Shown here piece by piece: positions 12,530-24,052 of a stretch of 64,000 nucleotides of DNA (within the stretch, counting starts at the first letter, position 1; every line of letters starts with the position of its first letter). The position numbers were made by a program, and so were the translations under genes. The notes beneath the pieces are model-generated. The model saw only the letters and a list, made by a program, of their open reading frames with translations, made no database searches and was not told where the DNA came from. Source of the stretch: Castanea sativa (lineage: Eukaryota; Streptophyta; Magnoliopsida; Fagales; Fagaceae); contig NC_134013.1 in the NCBI RefSeq assembly GCF_040712315.1, forward strand, positions 12,869,001 through 12,933,000, given 5' to 3'.

Positions 12530-12755
12530 CAATAGAAGTGGAGCGAATGAACTAAATTGTAGCAAAATGGACCTAAATTGAAATAAATCAAAATGCTACG
12601 TTAACATGGCTCAACTAAAGTGGAACGAAATAAACGAAATGGACCAAAATAAACCAAAGTCAACCAAATGGGCTAAAGTGGACCAAAGTAGACCTAATGG
12701 ACTGAAGTAGACTGAATGGATCAAAATAATATGTTGATGTAACTCAACAGGAGTT
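12530..12755 (+). repeat. Degenerate short tandem repeat of 'aaatggaccaaagt' words
   Basis: Variants of 'gtggaccaaa' and 'aatgga' recur every 10-14 bases, enclosed by similar phrases 'gatgtggctcaata' (12518-12532) and 'gatgtaactcaaca' (12735-12748). It looks like an old minisatellite. Confidence 0.5.
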
Positions 12756-12904
12756 TAGAAATAATAATAATAATACTATGCTTCAATTTTTAGATATTGT
12801 ATAGATATATAGATAGATGGTTTCAATTAATCTCTTTTTTAGAAGAGGTTAAATTAATTGCTAAGATTTAATTTTTTTCAATTTAATCTCTTAAGTCTTG
12901 TTTA

Positions 12905-13600
12905 CTATATTTTAGGGGTGTTTGGATTTTACCCCCCAAAATTTGGAAGTGTTTGGATTTTACATCCTAAATTTTCATAATTTTGGGATGTAAAATCCAA
13001 ACACTAACAAATTTTAGGGGGTAAAATCCAAATTCTAAAACATCAGGATGTAAAATCCAATCACTCCAAACTTCAAAGGGTAAAATCTAAATTCTAAAAT
13101 TTCAAAATGTAAAATCCAATCACACCTAAACTTTAGGAGTGCAATTTGTAATTTACCCACAAAAAAAGAAATTCAATTATAGCGAAAAAAAAAGGGTAAA
13201 TTGCAAATTACACCTCTAAAATTTGGAGATGATTAGATTTTACACTCTAAAGTTTTAGATTTTAGATTTTACTTCTTAAAGTTTAGGGTGTTTGGGTTTT
13301 ATACCATGACGTTTCAGAACTTGAATTTTAACCCCTAAAATTTAGGGTTGTTTGGATTTTATACTCCAAATTCTGAAACTTTATGATGTAAAATCCAAAC
13401 ACCCTAAGACTTTAAGGAGTAAATTAAATCCAAACACTTCTAGAACATAGGGGTAAAATCCAAATTCTTAAACATCAGGGTGTAAAATTTAAATATCACC
13501 AAATTTCAATGGGTAAAATCTAAATTCTGATATTTCAGAGTATAAAATCCAATCATCTCTAAATTTTAAGAGTGTAATTTGTAATTTACTCCAAAAAAAA
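12905..13600. repeat. Mirror-arranged 'gtaaaatccaaacac' repeat block
   Basis: Words of the type 'gtttggattttacccc' on one strand and 'gggtaaaatccaaatt' on the other alternate about every 40-50 bases, producing many potential hairpins. The block opens and closes with 'gtaaattgcaaattacacc' and 'gtgtaatttgtaatttac' type ends. The same repeat type occurs again at 58760-59050. Probably a non-autonomous element; the class is unknown to me. Confidence 0.6.
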
Positions 13601-13849
13601 AAATTAAGAACTTCAATTATAATGGTAAAACCTGTCATTGAATTTTGGGTACTAGATGTAAATTGCCTAAAGATCGTGATTTGTGCATCCGTATTCATGG
13701 TGTATTGATGTATAACGGAAAATAGAATACGGAAGCTCTTAATAATGAACTTCAATTATACATAATTTCATTTTGTCTAAGGCAATGCAAGTATTTTTAT
13801 GCCAGATTCCATAGATTCATATTAGAGTGGAAAACTTCATGATGAATCA

Positions 13850-15005
13850 ATCTTTTTTTTTTTTAGGAAGACTACCATGTTTGCTTTTTTATTTAAGAAA
13901 CTGGAAAATCATTCGAAACAAACTTCATCCAAATTAACAATGGAAAAGAAAGTATTGCTTTATGGGCTAAGACATGTGCAACAGTAGTTTCTTGCCTAAC
14001 AGTGTGGGAGAAAGAGAAACTCCTTAGAGAGCTGACATGAGTTAAAGTAACTCTTAACTAAATAACCAAAAAGATGAGGAAAACATTGTACCCATCCGTA
14101 AAGCCTTGATCACAGTTTGTGAATCACCTGACCGTTGTAGACCAAGTTCAGTGGCAAGAATCACAACACGCCTTGCCGCTAAAATCTATATGTTCTCCAT
14201 GTTATAAGGCTTCCCTATTTTTTCGACCAATGTAGCCAAGACATGACCAGAGAAGTCACACGCCACAATATCAATCCTTGCCTCTTCGCTCTCATTAAAC
14301 ATCGCAATGTTAAAATTTATTTTATATTCACCCGGTTTTGGAGGTAGCCACTTACATCTTCTTACCGGTTTGCTCGGCTTACTCCTGCAAGATGTGTCTC
14401 GGTCGGCTTTGAAGAGTAGCAAAAAATTCCAAGCCGTGTCTTTGATCCTATCCAGCGGTAAAGGCTGCTCCTTAAACCGTGTTTTGTTCCGGTGAGCCCA
14501 AATATACCAGGCAGTGGTGGCGAACATCTCAGTCACCCGAGGCTTTGATATCAGTCGGCCGACCAGGTCCAAGAAATCTCCATGAACAGCTTCGAACTGA
14601 TTTACCCAGCCAAAATCAGTGCACCAAACTTGTTTTACCACCTCACAATCCCATAATCGTGCTTTGTATCCTCTTCATATCTTCCACACTAGTGGCACAT
14701 AGGATCTGCTAGAATTTTTTTCTTCATCAAGTTAACTTTGGTTGGCAAGCTATTTGTACAAGCCCTCCAAAGAAAATGTTTTATCTTTCCTGGCACTCTG
14801 AGCTTCCAAATCCCTATCCATGAACCTGTTGTTGCTGCCGAGTTTGAGACTGAGGCCTCCTCCTTTCTTGAATCCTCACAGACATATTTATACCCCGACT
14901 TCACCAAATACACACCATCTCTTTCTAGTGACCAATACGGAAAATCAGATTTGGGAGATACACATATTGGAATAGCTTTTATCTGTTGGGCTTCAAAAGA
15001 GAGGA
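13850..15005 (-). pseudogene. Dead LINE fragment: RT end, zf-RVT and RNase H
   Basis: Minus strand. The 5' part reads EAQQIKAIPICV then SDFPYWSLERDGVYLVKSGY, then the zf-RVT hallmark WKLRVPGKIKHFLWRACTNS and LPTKVNLMKKKI. A stop and a frameshift fall in the zinc-binding region near 14640-14690. The next piece (14641-14186) has WYIWAHRNKTRF and the start of RNase H (PPKPGEYKINFNIAMFNESE); the usual first catalytic Asp position reads Asn in 'NFN'. After a stop at about 14184 the RNase H end is still readable as TTVAHVLAHKAILSFPLLIW near 13900-13990. A T run at 13852-13864 is the poly(A) tail on the minus strand. Not functional. Confidence 0.88.
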
Positions 15006-15225
15006 AACATGTATCAATCTAAGTTTTGAATAAGCAACATTTTGGTTGTTAAGATGATTATGTTCTTTTATTGTTATGCATGAGCATGGCTACTATAATT
15101 AATCTAAATTGTCACATAAAATTTGTTGTGAAAAATTTTATGGAAATATCATTTCTCAATATCAAATAGGTAGCTTATGCGGACACAGGGATGAATGGTA
15201 AAAATGTGATATTTGCGAAGAGAAT

Positions 15226-15354
15226 TGTTATGTCTACAACATTTTTATAACAAATTATAAGTGATTAGTTTTTTTGCCCCAACAATAACAACCAGTAACA
15301 ACCTACCACCTATGATTTGTTGTAAAAATGTTATAAAAATATTGTGGACATAAT
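15226..15354. mobile_element. Small foldback MITE-like element
   Basis: The left arm 'tatgtctacaacatttttat' (from 15229) is the imperfect inverse of the right arm, which ends 'ataaaaatattgtggacata' (to 15352). The arms are about 40 bp each around a short spacer, with a total of about 130 bp. No coding capacity. Superfamily not assigned. Confidence 0.6.
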
Positions 15355-15999
15355 ATATCTCATTTGGAAAACAAAGCAATTATAAAAGTGCACAAATTGG
15401 CGAAAAAGCAATTAATCAACTTGTGGAAATAAATAAAGATTTTACTATTTGTTATCACAATAAATTTGTTTAGAGATGGGAAGTTAAATCTATTTATGAT
15501 ATCTAATGTGCGAACTAAGAAGGTTTATGTCATAGAATTGAATAAGAAATGATGCTTCTTCTATTAATTCACCATTTAAGAACTGGTTAAGAAAAAACAC
15601 AAATGTTGGTTCTCAAGTCTAGTACGAGGTTGGGGTTACAGATGGATAGATTCTTTTCTTTCTTTTTTGGCTCCCCTTCTCATCTGGATCTTCTTCTTGC
15701 TTTTATATCTAGCTACAACTTATCTGAATCTTACACTTGGAGGGCTGAGATTACACTCCTAGAACTCTTATCCCATCCGGAACATACTAGCAAGTTTTAC
15801 CCTATAATCTTAGCTGTGCCACCACTATTCATGGTCATTTCCTCATTAATGCAATCAGATGAGTAATTGCCTTGTATTTAATGCGGAGGGGATGGCTTTT
15901 ATACCCTTCTTTTTTCATCATTCTAGTATTCCATGTCAAGTCTGCTTTCTTTCCTTTTTAATATTTTAACTTTATGCTCCTCACATTACAAGTGCTCAT
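15355..15999. other. No gene recognised
   Basis: AT-rich spacer between the small foldback element and the hAT transposon. An 87-codon open frame at 15603-15866 has no recognisable motif and is not called. Confidence 0.4.
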
Positions 16000-16007
16000 C
16001 CCCAAGG

Positions 16008-16023
16008 CAGGGACGGACCCAGG
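16008..16023 (+). repeat. hAT left terminal inverted repeat
   Basis: A 16 bp exact inverse of 19812-19827; the adjacent 8 bp at 16000-16007 is the target duplication. Confidence 0.95.
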
Positions 16024-17145
16024 TGGGGGCCTAAGGGGGCCCAGGCCCCCCTGGGCCCTAAAAAAAATTAAAAGTTTAAATTTCTCAACAAAAAAAAAAG
16101 ACTTGGGCCCCCCTTGGTTTTTAGCTCAGGCCCCCTACCAAAAATCCTGAATTCCAAGCCCAGCTGGCCAACCCAAGAGGCAAGAGCCCATGACCCATGT
16201 AAATAAATTTTTAAAAAAAAAAAAAAAAAACTTAGCAGTAAACCTAATGGAGAAAGTGGAAGGAAGAAGGAAAAATAAAAAGAAAGGAAATAGAGAGATA
16301 GTGAGGCAAGACAGAGAGATAGAGACTACCCACGCCGTCGACGCCGACACTGCTACAGCAGTACCCACGCCACACCGATGCCAACGCGAGACAGTGAAAG
16401 TCTACCCAGACCCAATACGGATTGCCCCATGCCTACGCTGCCATCATCATGCTTAGCTATCGCCGCCGCCCACGCGAGCCCCATCTTGCCACCGCCGCCG
16501 ATTGCTCGAGCCTTCATAGGTATTTAATCTATAATCCTTTCCTAGTTTCCTTCAAAACCTAAAAAATAAATAAAATGTTTGTGCTTGCTTGTGGTTTTGG
16601 AGTGTTTGTGTTTTTATTGAACTAATGATGAGTGATGAAGATGAATTTATTACTGATGTTGGTGATTGTGATTCTGTGAATTGAATTTGTGCTAACTGTT
16701 GCAGCCTATGGTGTTTTTTTTTTTTTGTTGGGATTTTTGGCTTTGTGACTCTCTGTCACTCTGTGTGTGTTTGTGACTCTCTCTCTTGTATTATATCGAT
16801 AAGAGAGATAAAGAGAGAGAGTAGAGTTTGTAGAGATTACTTTGACTGTTTGTTTGTTCTTTAATCTTTGTTGACCGGTGGTTGGGCATAATAGGGACAA
16901 GTGACACTGTGATAGGGAAAAAAAAAAAGAAGGTAAAGTTAAAGAAAAGTTTTTGTTAGTAGTGTTACGTGCAGAATAAATTTGTAGTGTCGGTAGTGCC
17001 GTAGTAGGATTAGGTTAGTGGGTCAATGTTAGAAACAAAGATAGATAAAGGTAGACCAAAGACAAAAAGAAAAAAAACAAATCATATAATATAGAAAATT
17101 GTCACGCAAATTTAATATATATGATTCTTATTTTATTTGTAGATC

Positions 17146-19592
17146 ATGAAAAAATCAACTACAATGCTTGATTTTTTCAAAAGAAAATATTCAAATTCTT
17201 CCGAAGTCAACGAGGGATTGCCAACAACTAATGTTGCTATTCCAATTCTAGAAAATGTGGATGTTCCAATTCTAGAAAATATGCATTCCCCAATTCCGAA
17301 AAATGTCGATGTTTCAATCTCTCAAACACAATTTCAAAGAGTTGATCTTGATTCTTTGGATTATGATCCCGGAACACGCCAAAAAATATGGGAATATCAT
17401 GTTAATCAACATGATGAAATTCGACGAGCTTACATTACAAAAGGTCTGCACCAACCTCCTCTAAAGACACACAAAAAAAGTGGAAAGCACAATTGTAGAT
17501 TTCAAGCTTTTTGGTTTGGATATAATAAAACATGGCTTGAATATTGTCCTACGACAGATGCAACTTATTGTCTACCCTGCTTTGTCTTTCATAGTCCAAA
17601 TGGGGTTGTGGGACAAAATACATTCACTGTTGGTGGGTTTAGAAATTGGAGAAAAGTTGGGGGCAAAGATTGTTATATCAAGGTCATATAGGAAAAGATC
17701 CCAACTCAGCTCATAGAGTTGCCGAGCAAATGTGTAAGGATTTGATGAACCAATTGCAGCATTTACAAAGGGTAGTTGATCATTTCACTACTGAACAAAT
17801 TGCAAATAATCGGTTGCAACTAAAGGCCTCAGTTTTTATTGTCCGATATCTTGCCTTTCAAGCAATAGCTTTTAGAGGTCGAGATGAAAGTCTTAGTTCA
17901 TTAAATCGTGGGAACTTTCTTGAATCATTGGGCATTGTGACTTTTTGGAATGAGAAGGTTGCTGAAATAATAGAAAAAGCTCCCAAAAATGCAACCTACA
18001 CATCACCTAGGATTCAAAAGGAAATTCTACATGTTTTCTTAGCCAAAGTGAAGAAGGCCATTCGGAAAGAAATTGGTGATGCAAAGTTTTGCATAATGGT
18101 TGATGAAGCTCGTGATGAGTCCATGAAAGAGCAAATGGTTGTGGTTTTTGGATATGTTGATGCAGAAGGCTTTGTGAAAGAACTTTTTTTGGGCTTATTC
18201 ATGTTGTTGACACTGCGGCTTTGACTCTAAAGAAGGGGATATATTCTTTGTTATCTCAACATTGCTTAGATATACAAAATATTCGAGGGCAAGGATATGA
18301 TGGAGCAAGCAACATGCGAGGTATGTGGAATGGATTACACGTTTTGATTTTGAATGATTGCATGTATGCTTACTACATCCATTGTTTTGCACATCGCTTA
18401 CAATTGACATTAGTAAAAGCATCAATACAAGTTGCCCCCATTAGTGGGTTTTTTTCTTAAATTGCTTTTTCTGATCAAAATTGTTAATGCTTCATGCAAG
18501 CATAATGAGCAATTGAAAGTTGCCAATGCTAATGAAATAGCACGTTTGATTGATCTTGAAGAGCTTGAGACTAGAAATGGACTTAATCAAATTGGCACTT
18601 TACAACGACCTATAGAAATACGTTGGAGTTCACATTTTAGATCAGTTTCTAGCTTATTAAGGATGTTTACTTCAACTATTGAAGTTTTACAAAATATAAT
18701 TGATGATGCAATAGATGGAGAACATCGGGCAGAAGCAGAAGCAGAGTCAACTTATGATAGTTTAACTTCATTTGAATTTGTCTTCATCTTGCATCTTGAG
18801 AAGGAAACTATGGAGATCACTGATAAACTTTTTCAAGCCTTACAAAGCCAATCTCAAGACATTTTAAATGTCATGCATTTAGTTTCATCTACTAAAACAT
18901 TTATCCAAAAATTTAGAGATGATGAATGGGATGGCTTACTCACCACTGTGATATCATTTTGTGAGAAACATTCCGTTGATGTCCTAGATATGGATGCTTA
19001 TTATGTTGCGAGGCGAGGTCGAGCTCGTAATCAACAAGATAACGTTACAATTGAGCATCATTATCGAGTAAATATTTTTTATGCTGCAATAGATTCTCAA
19101 CTACAAGAACTAAATTATCGGTTTAATGAAGATGCAATGGAGTTACTTAGGCTTAGCTCAGCTTTAGAACCTCAAGAGGCATTAAAATCTTTCAGAAGTA
19201 ATGATCTTTGTTTGTTGGTAAAGAATTTCTATCCACAAGATTTCACAAATGATGACAAACAAGTGTTGGAAAAGGAGCTTTATCATTTTGAGCATAATGT
19301 AGTCCAGGATCCAGAGTTCAAAAAATTGAAAAGTTTATCTAAGTTGTGTCAATGGTTAGTGAGAACTAGAAATTCAAAATACTACAAACTTATTTATAGA
19401 ATGGTGAGACTTGTGCTTACTCTTCCAGTTTCTACTGCTACTACAAAGCGAGCATTTCCAGCTATGAAAGTTGTCAAAACTAACCTTCAAAGTGAAATGG
19501 AAAATGATTTTTTAACGGACTCTTTGATGTTATACATTGAAAAGGATATAACTTCGATATTTAGTTTAGATTTAATCTTAGATGATTTTTGA
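17146..19592 (+). pseudogene. hAT transposase (TTF zinc finger, DUF4371-like), frameshifted
   Basis: The ATG at 17146 is preceded by intron-like sequence ending in 'tttgtag', so a short 5' exon may exist upstream. The first part carries the TTF-type zinc finger (YCPTTDATYCLPCFVF). The core follows, with the catalytic-Asp contexts CIMVDEARDESMKEQMVVVF (about 18090) and RGQGYDGASNMRG (about 18285). The end holds the hAT dimerisation region (LVLTLPVSTATTKRAF, LTDSLMLYIEKDI, about 19410-19550). Frame changes near 17685, 18195 and 18440 break the gene into four open segments, the last 386 codons long. The zinc-finger MYM-like (ZMYM1-like) hAT transposases of plants are the closest family I recognise. 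Family call certain; activity excluded by the frameshifts unless they are assembly errors. Confidence 0.92.
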
Positions 19593-19811
19593 AGATTTGA
19601 AAGAGAGTCAAGTTCCCTTTTCAAAGATGATTGTATTAAGAAACAATAGTGTTTCGTGTCTTTTGTTTTTGTTGGCAGATGATTGTATCTTAATATATTA
19701 AAAAACAATGATTTTTGGGTATTTGTCTTGGTTGATAGTTTATTAATACTATATGAATGTGTATTTGAATTTTTTTTTTTTTTGCTTATCTCCAGCCCCC
19801 CAGCTTAAAAT

Positions 19812-19827
19812 CCTGGGTCCGTCCCTG
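19812..19827 (-). repeat. hAT right terminal inverted repeat
   Basis: Exact inverse of the left terminus; followed by CCCCGAGG (19828-19835), the second copy of the target duplication. Confidence 0.95.
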
Positions 19828-20176
19828 CCCCGAGGTCCGAGGTGTGTCCTCGGAAATAACCTTAACTGCCCATTTAAATTAGATTTGGGATCCTCGTCCC
19901 CACACAACAATCATCCATCAAATCCAACTGTGAAATGGTTTTTTCTTATTCTAGATACAATTTTTTTGGTCAAGATGCTGATGTGAAATAGTTTTTTTTT
20001 TTCTCGATATTATCTTTTTTTGGGCAATATCCTAATATATAAAGTTGACCATAGAGGCACATAATACTGGGGAGTAAAAATGGGATGACAACTTGAACCC
20101 GTGGTATTCTCAATTGACAGATATCCCAATGACAAATCAACATGTTTAGAATGAAATTATTAGTTCATTTTAGTTA

Positions 20177-20848
20177 GAGGTGTCAATTTGGGTTAACATG
20201 TCGAGTTTGTATTGTGTCGAGGTAGGGGTATTCGATTAAATGGCTCAACCCGAACCCGACCCATTTAATAATTGTGTCATGATCATTCAACCCTAACCCG
20301 ACTTATTAATAGAGTGGTTCAACTTGACCCAACCCATTTAACATGCTTAATAAACAACCTGTGTTGGGTTGACGCAAATGAGACAAAACCCATTTCAACT
20401 TGTTTAATATTAAATATAACATCCAGCTAAAAATAATTTTTTTTACATCCCAAAAGTAGTGCATACACTTCAAGTCTTCAATCCATTTCAATTTCCAATT
20501 ATATCCCTTGTAAGTTTTGGTAACTACTTATTTTTCTTTTTAAGTTTAAAATATAGGTTGGATATAAAAGTTATTTGACAAATCTTATATAAAATGAATA
20601 TTTATTTGTTATGTGAGTTAAACGGGTTGTGTTAATATGTCATTTTGGGTTAACATAAGTAAATTAGCATGTCAAACGTGTCTATTACGGGTCACACGAG
20701 TTGACCCGCTTATGACACGTTTCTTATCATTTCACATTCGAGTCGACCCGTTTATAACCCAAACCCGCTAAGGTCTAACCCTAACCAGCAAAAACCCGTG
20801 TCAAGTTCGTGCCGTGTTCGCGAGTTTGATCAAACATTGACACCCATA
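20177..20848. mobile_element. Non-autonomous Mutator-like element rich in ACCCG/GACCC
   Basis: Flanked by perfect 10 bp direct repeats ATTTTAGTTA at 20167-20176 and 20849-20858. Subterminal inverted words GGTGTCAAT (20179-20187) and ATTGACACC (20836-20844) sit just inside. The 672 bp body has no coding capacity but many 'acccgaccc', 'aacccg' and 'gggtt' words. A 9-11 bp target duplication is typical of Mutator-like elements; the superfamily call is an inference from that size. Confidence 0.7.
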
Positions 20849-21255
20849 ATTTTAGTTATGGTTTTGATAACAATCTTATTTTTATAAATCATTTTTTTTT
20901 ATAAATTAAAAATAGTGGCCAAATCACTATACTCAGCAAAAATCAGTTTGAAGAAGTTTGAAAGCCTCCAGTAAAATTTACGAAAAACAGATAAGAGAAT
21001 TGCTGAGGAGCTACATTAGACATCAGTCACATGTTTGCCTAGATACATATAATTTCAAGTAAAATTTGCAAAATAACTTTTTAAATATTAATTTTAATTT
21101 AAACTATTTTGAAGTTATTTGGTCAATAGCCTTTTTTTATATATAATTATCTTGATTTCATCACTAAAAAACATGTTTTCGAAACACAACTTCAATTTGA
21201 CAACTAAATTTTAAGTAAAAACACGATTTCACCACTTAAAATCATATTTTCAAAA

Positions 21256-21258
<3 letters not shown>

Positions 21259-21320
<62 letters not shown>
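21259..21320. repeat. (TA)n microsatellite
   Basis: About 31 uninterrupted TA units at the presumed Helitron 5' end. Confidence 0.98.
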
Positions 21321-21325
<5 letters not shown>

Positions 21326-21716
21326 GGTGAAGCAGAGAGAAACTCAAATTGCAATTCTAAATTAGAATCCTAATTTTGTGCCATGTGTCAAGATTCATGT
21401 GGCTCCATTTGTCTATATTTAAGTGGGATCAGTTGTAATTCTGATGTACTTTTTTTTTTTTCCACACATGCGTATTTCCAGGTTCACCTCCCCTTCTACA
21501 ATAATCAAAACCCAAAATCCTTCCTCTCCTACTCAGCTAACGGTGCATGTACCCAGCTGTCACACCAATTCAAGCACCTTAATATACATCTCCCCTCTTT
21601 TTCAATGAATGCTATGGAATTTGAAAAGAATCTCTTGGTATCAATGATACATATATTTAGGTATTTCTGTATCGTATATAAGAAAAGGTTTTTCATATAT
21701 TCTGATTGTACTCACA

Positions 21717-22097
21717 ATTTTAATGGTCATGGTTTATGCTTCTTAAGGTTTGATTACTTCTTTCTTTCATCTGCCTATACTTTCGTTCGTTTTTGTGAAT
21801 AATTTTATTGTTTAATTATAAAATTTTTTTGTTTTCCTATCATTGATGCTGCATGTTTATTTTCTGTTTCATAACAAGTTGCAAGGAAACTCAGAATTTT
21901 AATGGTCCTGGTTTATGGTCTGCAAAACCAATTTCAACAATTCCTAAGGTTTGATTACTCCTTTCTTTCATTTGCCTATTATTTCCGTCATTTTTGTGAA
22001 TAATTTTTATTCTTTAATTATAAAAGTTTTTTTGTTTGCCTATGATTGATGTTACATGTTTATTTCCTGTTTCATAACAAGTTGCAAGGAAACTAGG
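21717..22097 (+). repeat. Two-copy tandem duplication of about 180-200 bp
   Basis: Unit 1 (21717-21896) and unit 2 (21897-22097) share 'ttttaatggtc.tggtttat', 'aaggtttgattact', 'gttacatgtttatt/gctgcatgtttatt' and 'ataacaagttgcaaggaaac' in the same order. Unit 2 has an extra 22 bases near 21920-21942. Confidence 0.85.
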
Positions 22098-23998
22098 GAA
22101 TTGTTTGAATTCCGAACTTTCAAACATGCCACAAAATTGGAATGGGACATTGGAACCGAGATGAACCTTATCCTTACGGTTATGAAGAATTTGTAGTTAC
22201 GTGCAAAAGATGTTCAATCGACCTTGAAATGTTTAAGTTGGTGAATAGGCTTCTTTAAGTCTCTTTTATTGTTATTTTTTTTTACCCTCGTTGTAGCATC
22301 ACTTAAATAATAAGATGCAATATTTTGTTCCTTTGTTAATCATTTGTTAAGCTTTGCAAAAGTTTTACAATTATGATTTCCTTAATGGTTTGCCAAAGGG
22401 AATGATTATCAATTGTGGAAAATTCAAAGTGTAATCAATCTTATCCTTGTGATTATCAAAATTTTGTAGTTACATCTCATTGAATATAAAAACCTGGCTC
22501 TTCACTTCTTCTTCTTTTTTCATATCAATCCCAATCACTCTAAAATCCTTTCTTAATTTTTGTGCCTAAGGAATTATATATATATCAAAACTAAGAGAAA
22601 ATATAATTGTAATTCTAAATTGGATAGTTAATTTTGCATCATGTATCTTATCTAAAATTTTAAATTTTTGTGCATGCATTAATACCTAACACGGAAGTTA
22701 GAAAACCATAATAATCAAGTTCATTCACCTAAGCAAAAACATTTAACTTGCACACTATAAAAATCCCTACCATCCCATTCATTGTTCATATAAGCATAAA
22801 CATACAACCTTCTAGAAACATTCAGCCACATTTTCCACACAAAAAAACACACACACACACACATTCTTATGCCTCCACCACTAAAAAGTTAAAACTAACA
22901 CAAACTTTCACTCTCATATAGATCTTCACATTTAGCTTTTGTCTATCTCTCAAATGCATAATCTTTGCTCTAATTTTTTAAAGGCATTAAATGTAGTCTC
23001 TCTCTATCTCCCTTGCTTTCATATTCTTATTTTTTCCCCAATTTGGTTTACGATTTGTACAATCATTTTTTTTTTAGTGGTATGATAAAGATCAAAAAGG
23101 CAAAGTCTCCGTTAACCCCCACCCCCTCTTTTTCCAGTTCCTTTATGTTAATGTTTATTGGGCATATGATTTCCTTCTTTTGTTCCAACCAAACCCACAT
23201 GAAGAAACTGAGTTTGCATGGGACATATATACCTTTTGAACATTCCCTGCCAATCCTATTTTGAATGTACCTATTATATCATTATTATCATGTAAAATAT
23301 GAATGGGTTGGGGATTAATTTGTGGTGATTCTTCCTTTTTGATTGCTTAGTACAAGTCTTTTAGTTTATACTACTAACATGTTTGAGTCTAGAAAAACTT
23401 TGTTATATATTTTCAGGCTAAGCATTATTTGCTCCATTTGAATTTTTTTTTTTTAGTTTTGTACGCTATGCAAGTAATTTATTCCTTTGTTTGACTTGGT
23501 TCTATGTGTTATAATTCAGAACCACCAAATTAACCAATATTATTGTCAAAGTTATATTCAACTGAAATTTGTTTGTTCTGTTTTATTATTTCATAGCTCT
23601 AACATCTATAATTCCCTTTGTCCCCCTCTCATGTCCAGTATTAATTGTAGAAAATTACATTGGTTTACGTAAAATTAAAAGCAAACAATTATTAATTAGA
23701 AAACAAGCAAGTATATACGTTTAAATTGCACAAAAGATATTTATAATAATATTATTCTAACTTATATATTCATTTTCAATATTGATTTCAATTTTTTTTT
23801 TAATCCAAATGAATAAAACAATTTCGTTACATCATATGAAGTTTTCCTATAAATAAATCATAATTTAAAAAACATTATGAAGCAAGCAATTATCACTTAA
23901 AAAATAAGCAAGCAAAAAAAGAAAAAAAAAAGTGCTTCACAATATCAAAAATTAAGAATTAATAAATTTTAAACAAAAACAATATGGACAATTTACAT
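22098..23998. other. Helitron interior, no gene recognised
   Basis: AT-rich, with a (CA)n stretch at about 22848-22862 and a TATA-like 'ctataaaaatcc' at about 22757. Short open frames at 23013-23264 and 23487-23672 show no family motif. It could include a captured promoter or gene scrap, but nothing identifiable. Confidence 0.4.
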
Positions 23999-24052
23999 TT
24001 TCTACCTAATAATATCCTTACAAGATTTTTTAAAAACTTAACAAAATATAAG

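Larger units (their letters stand above)
16008..19827 (+). mobile_element. Full-length hAT DNA transposon (3.8 kb)
   Basis: Perfect 16 bp terminal inverted repeats CAGGGACGGACCCAGG (16008-16023) and CCTGGGTCCGTCCCTG (19812-19827) bound the element. It is flanked by CCCCAAGG (16000-16007) and CCCCGAGG (19828-19835), a 7/8 match of the 8 bp duplication expected of hAT. A GC-rich palindrome lies just inside the left end, around 'gggggcccaggcccccc' (16035-16065). Inside is a transposase gene with a TTF-type zinc finger and a C-terminal dimerisation domain, now broken by frameshifts. The element is complete in outline but cannot make its own transposase. Confidence 0.95.

Noticed and set aside
16190..16456. 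88-codon open frame at the hAT left side
   Set aside because: Low-complexity Lys-rich start from a poly(A) run; no link to the transposase frame.
20750..20800. 'aaccctaacc' resembling a telomere repeat
   Set aside because: Only one or two partial units, inside the ACCCG-rich transposon; not an interstitial telomere.
22580..22650. Second Helitron 5' end as a separate full element
   Set aside because: Similarity to the first 5' end is real, but only one 3' hairpin terminus was found, so a separate element cannot be defined.
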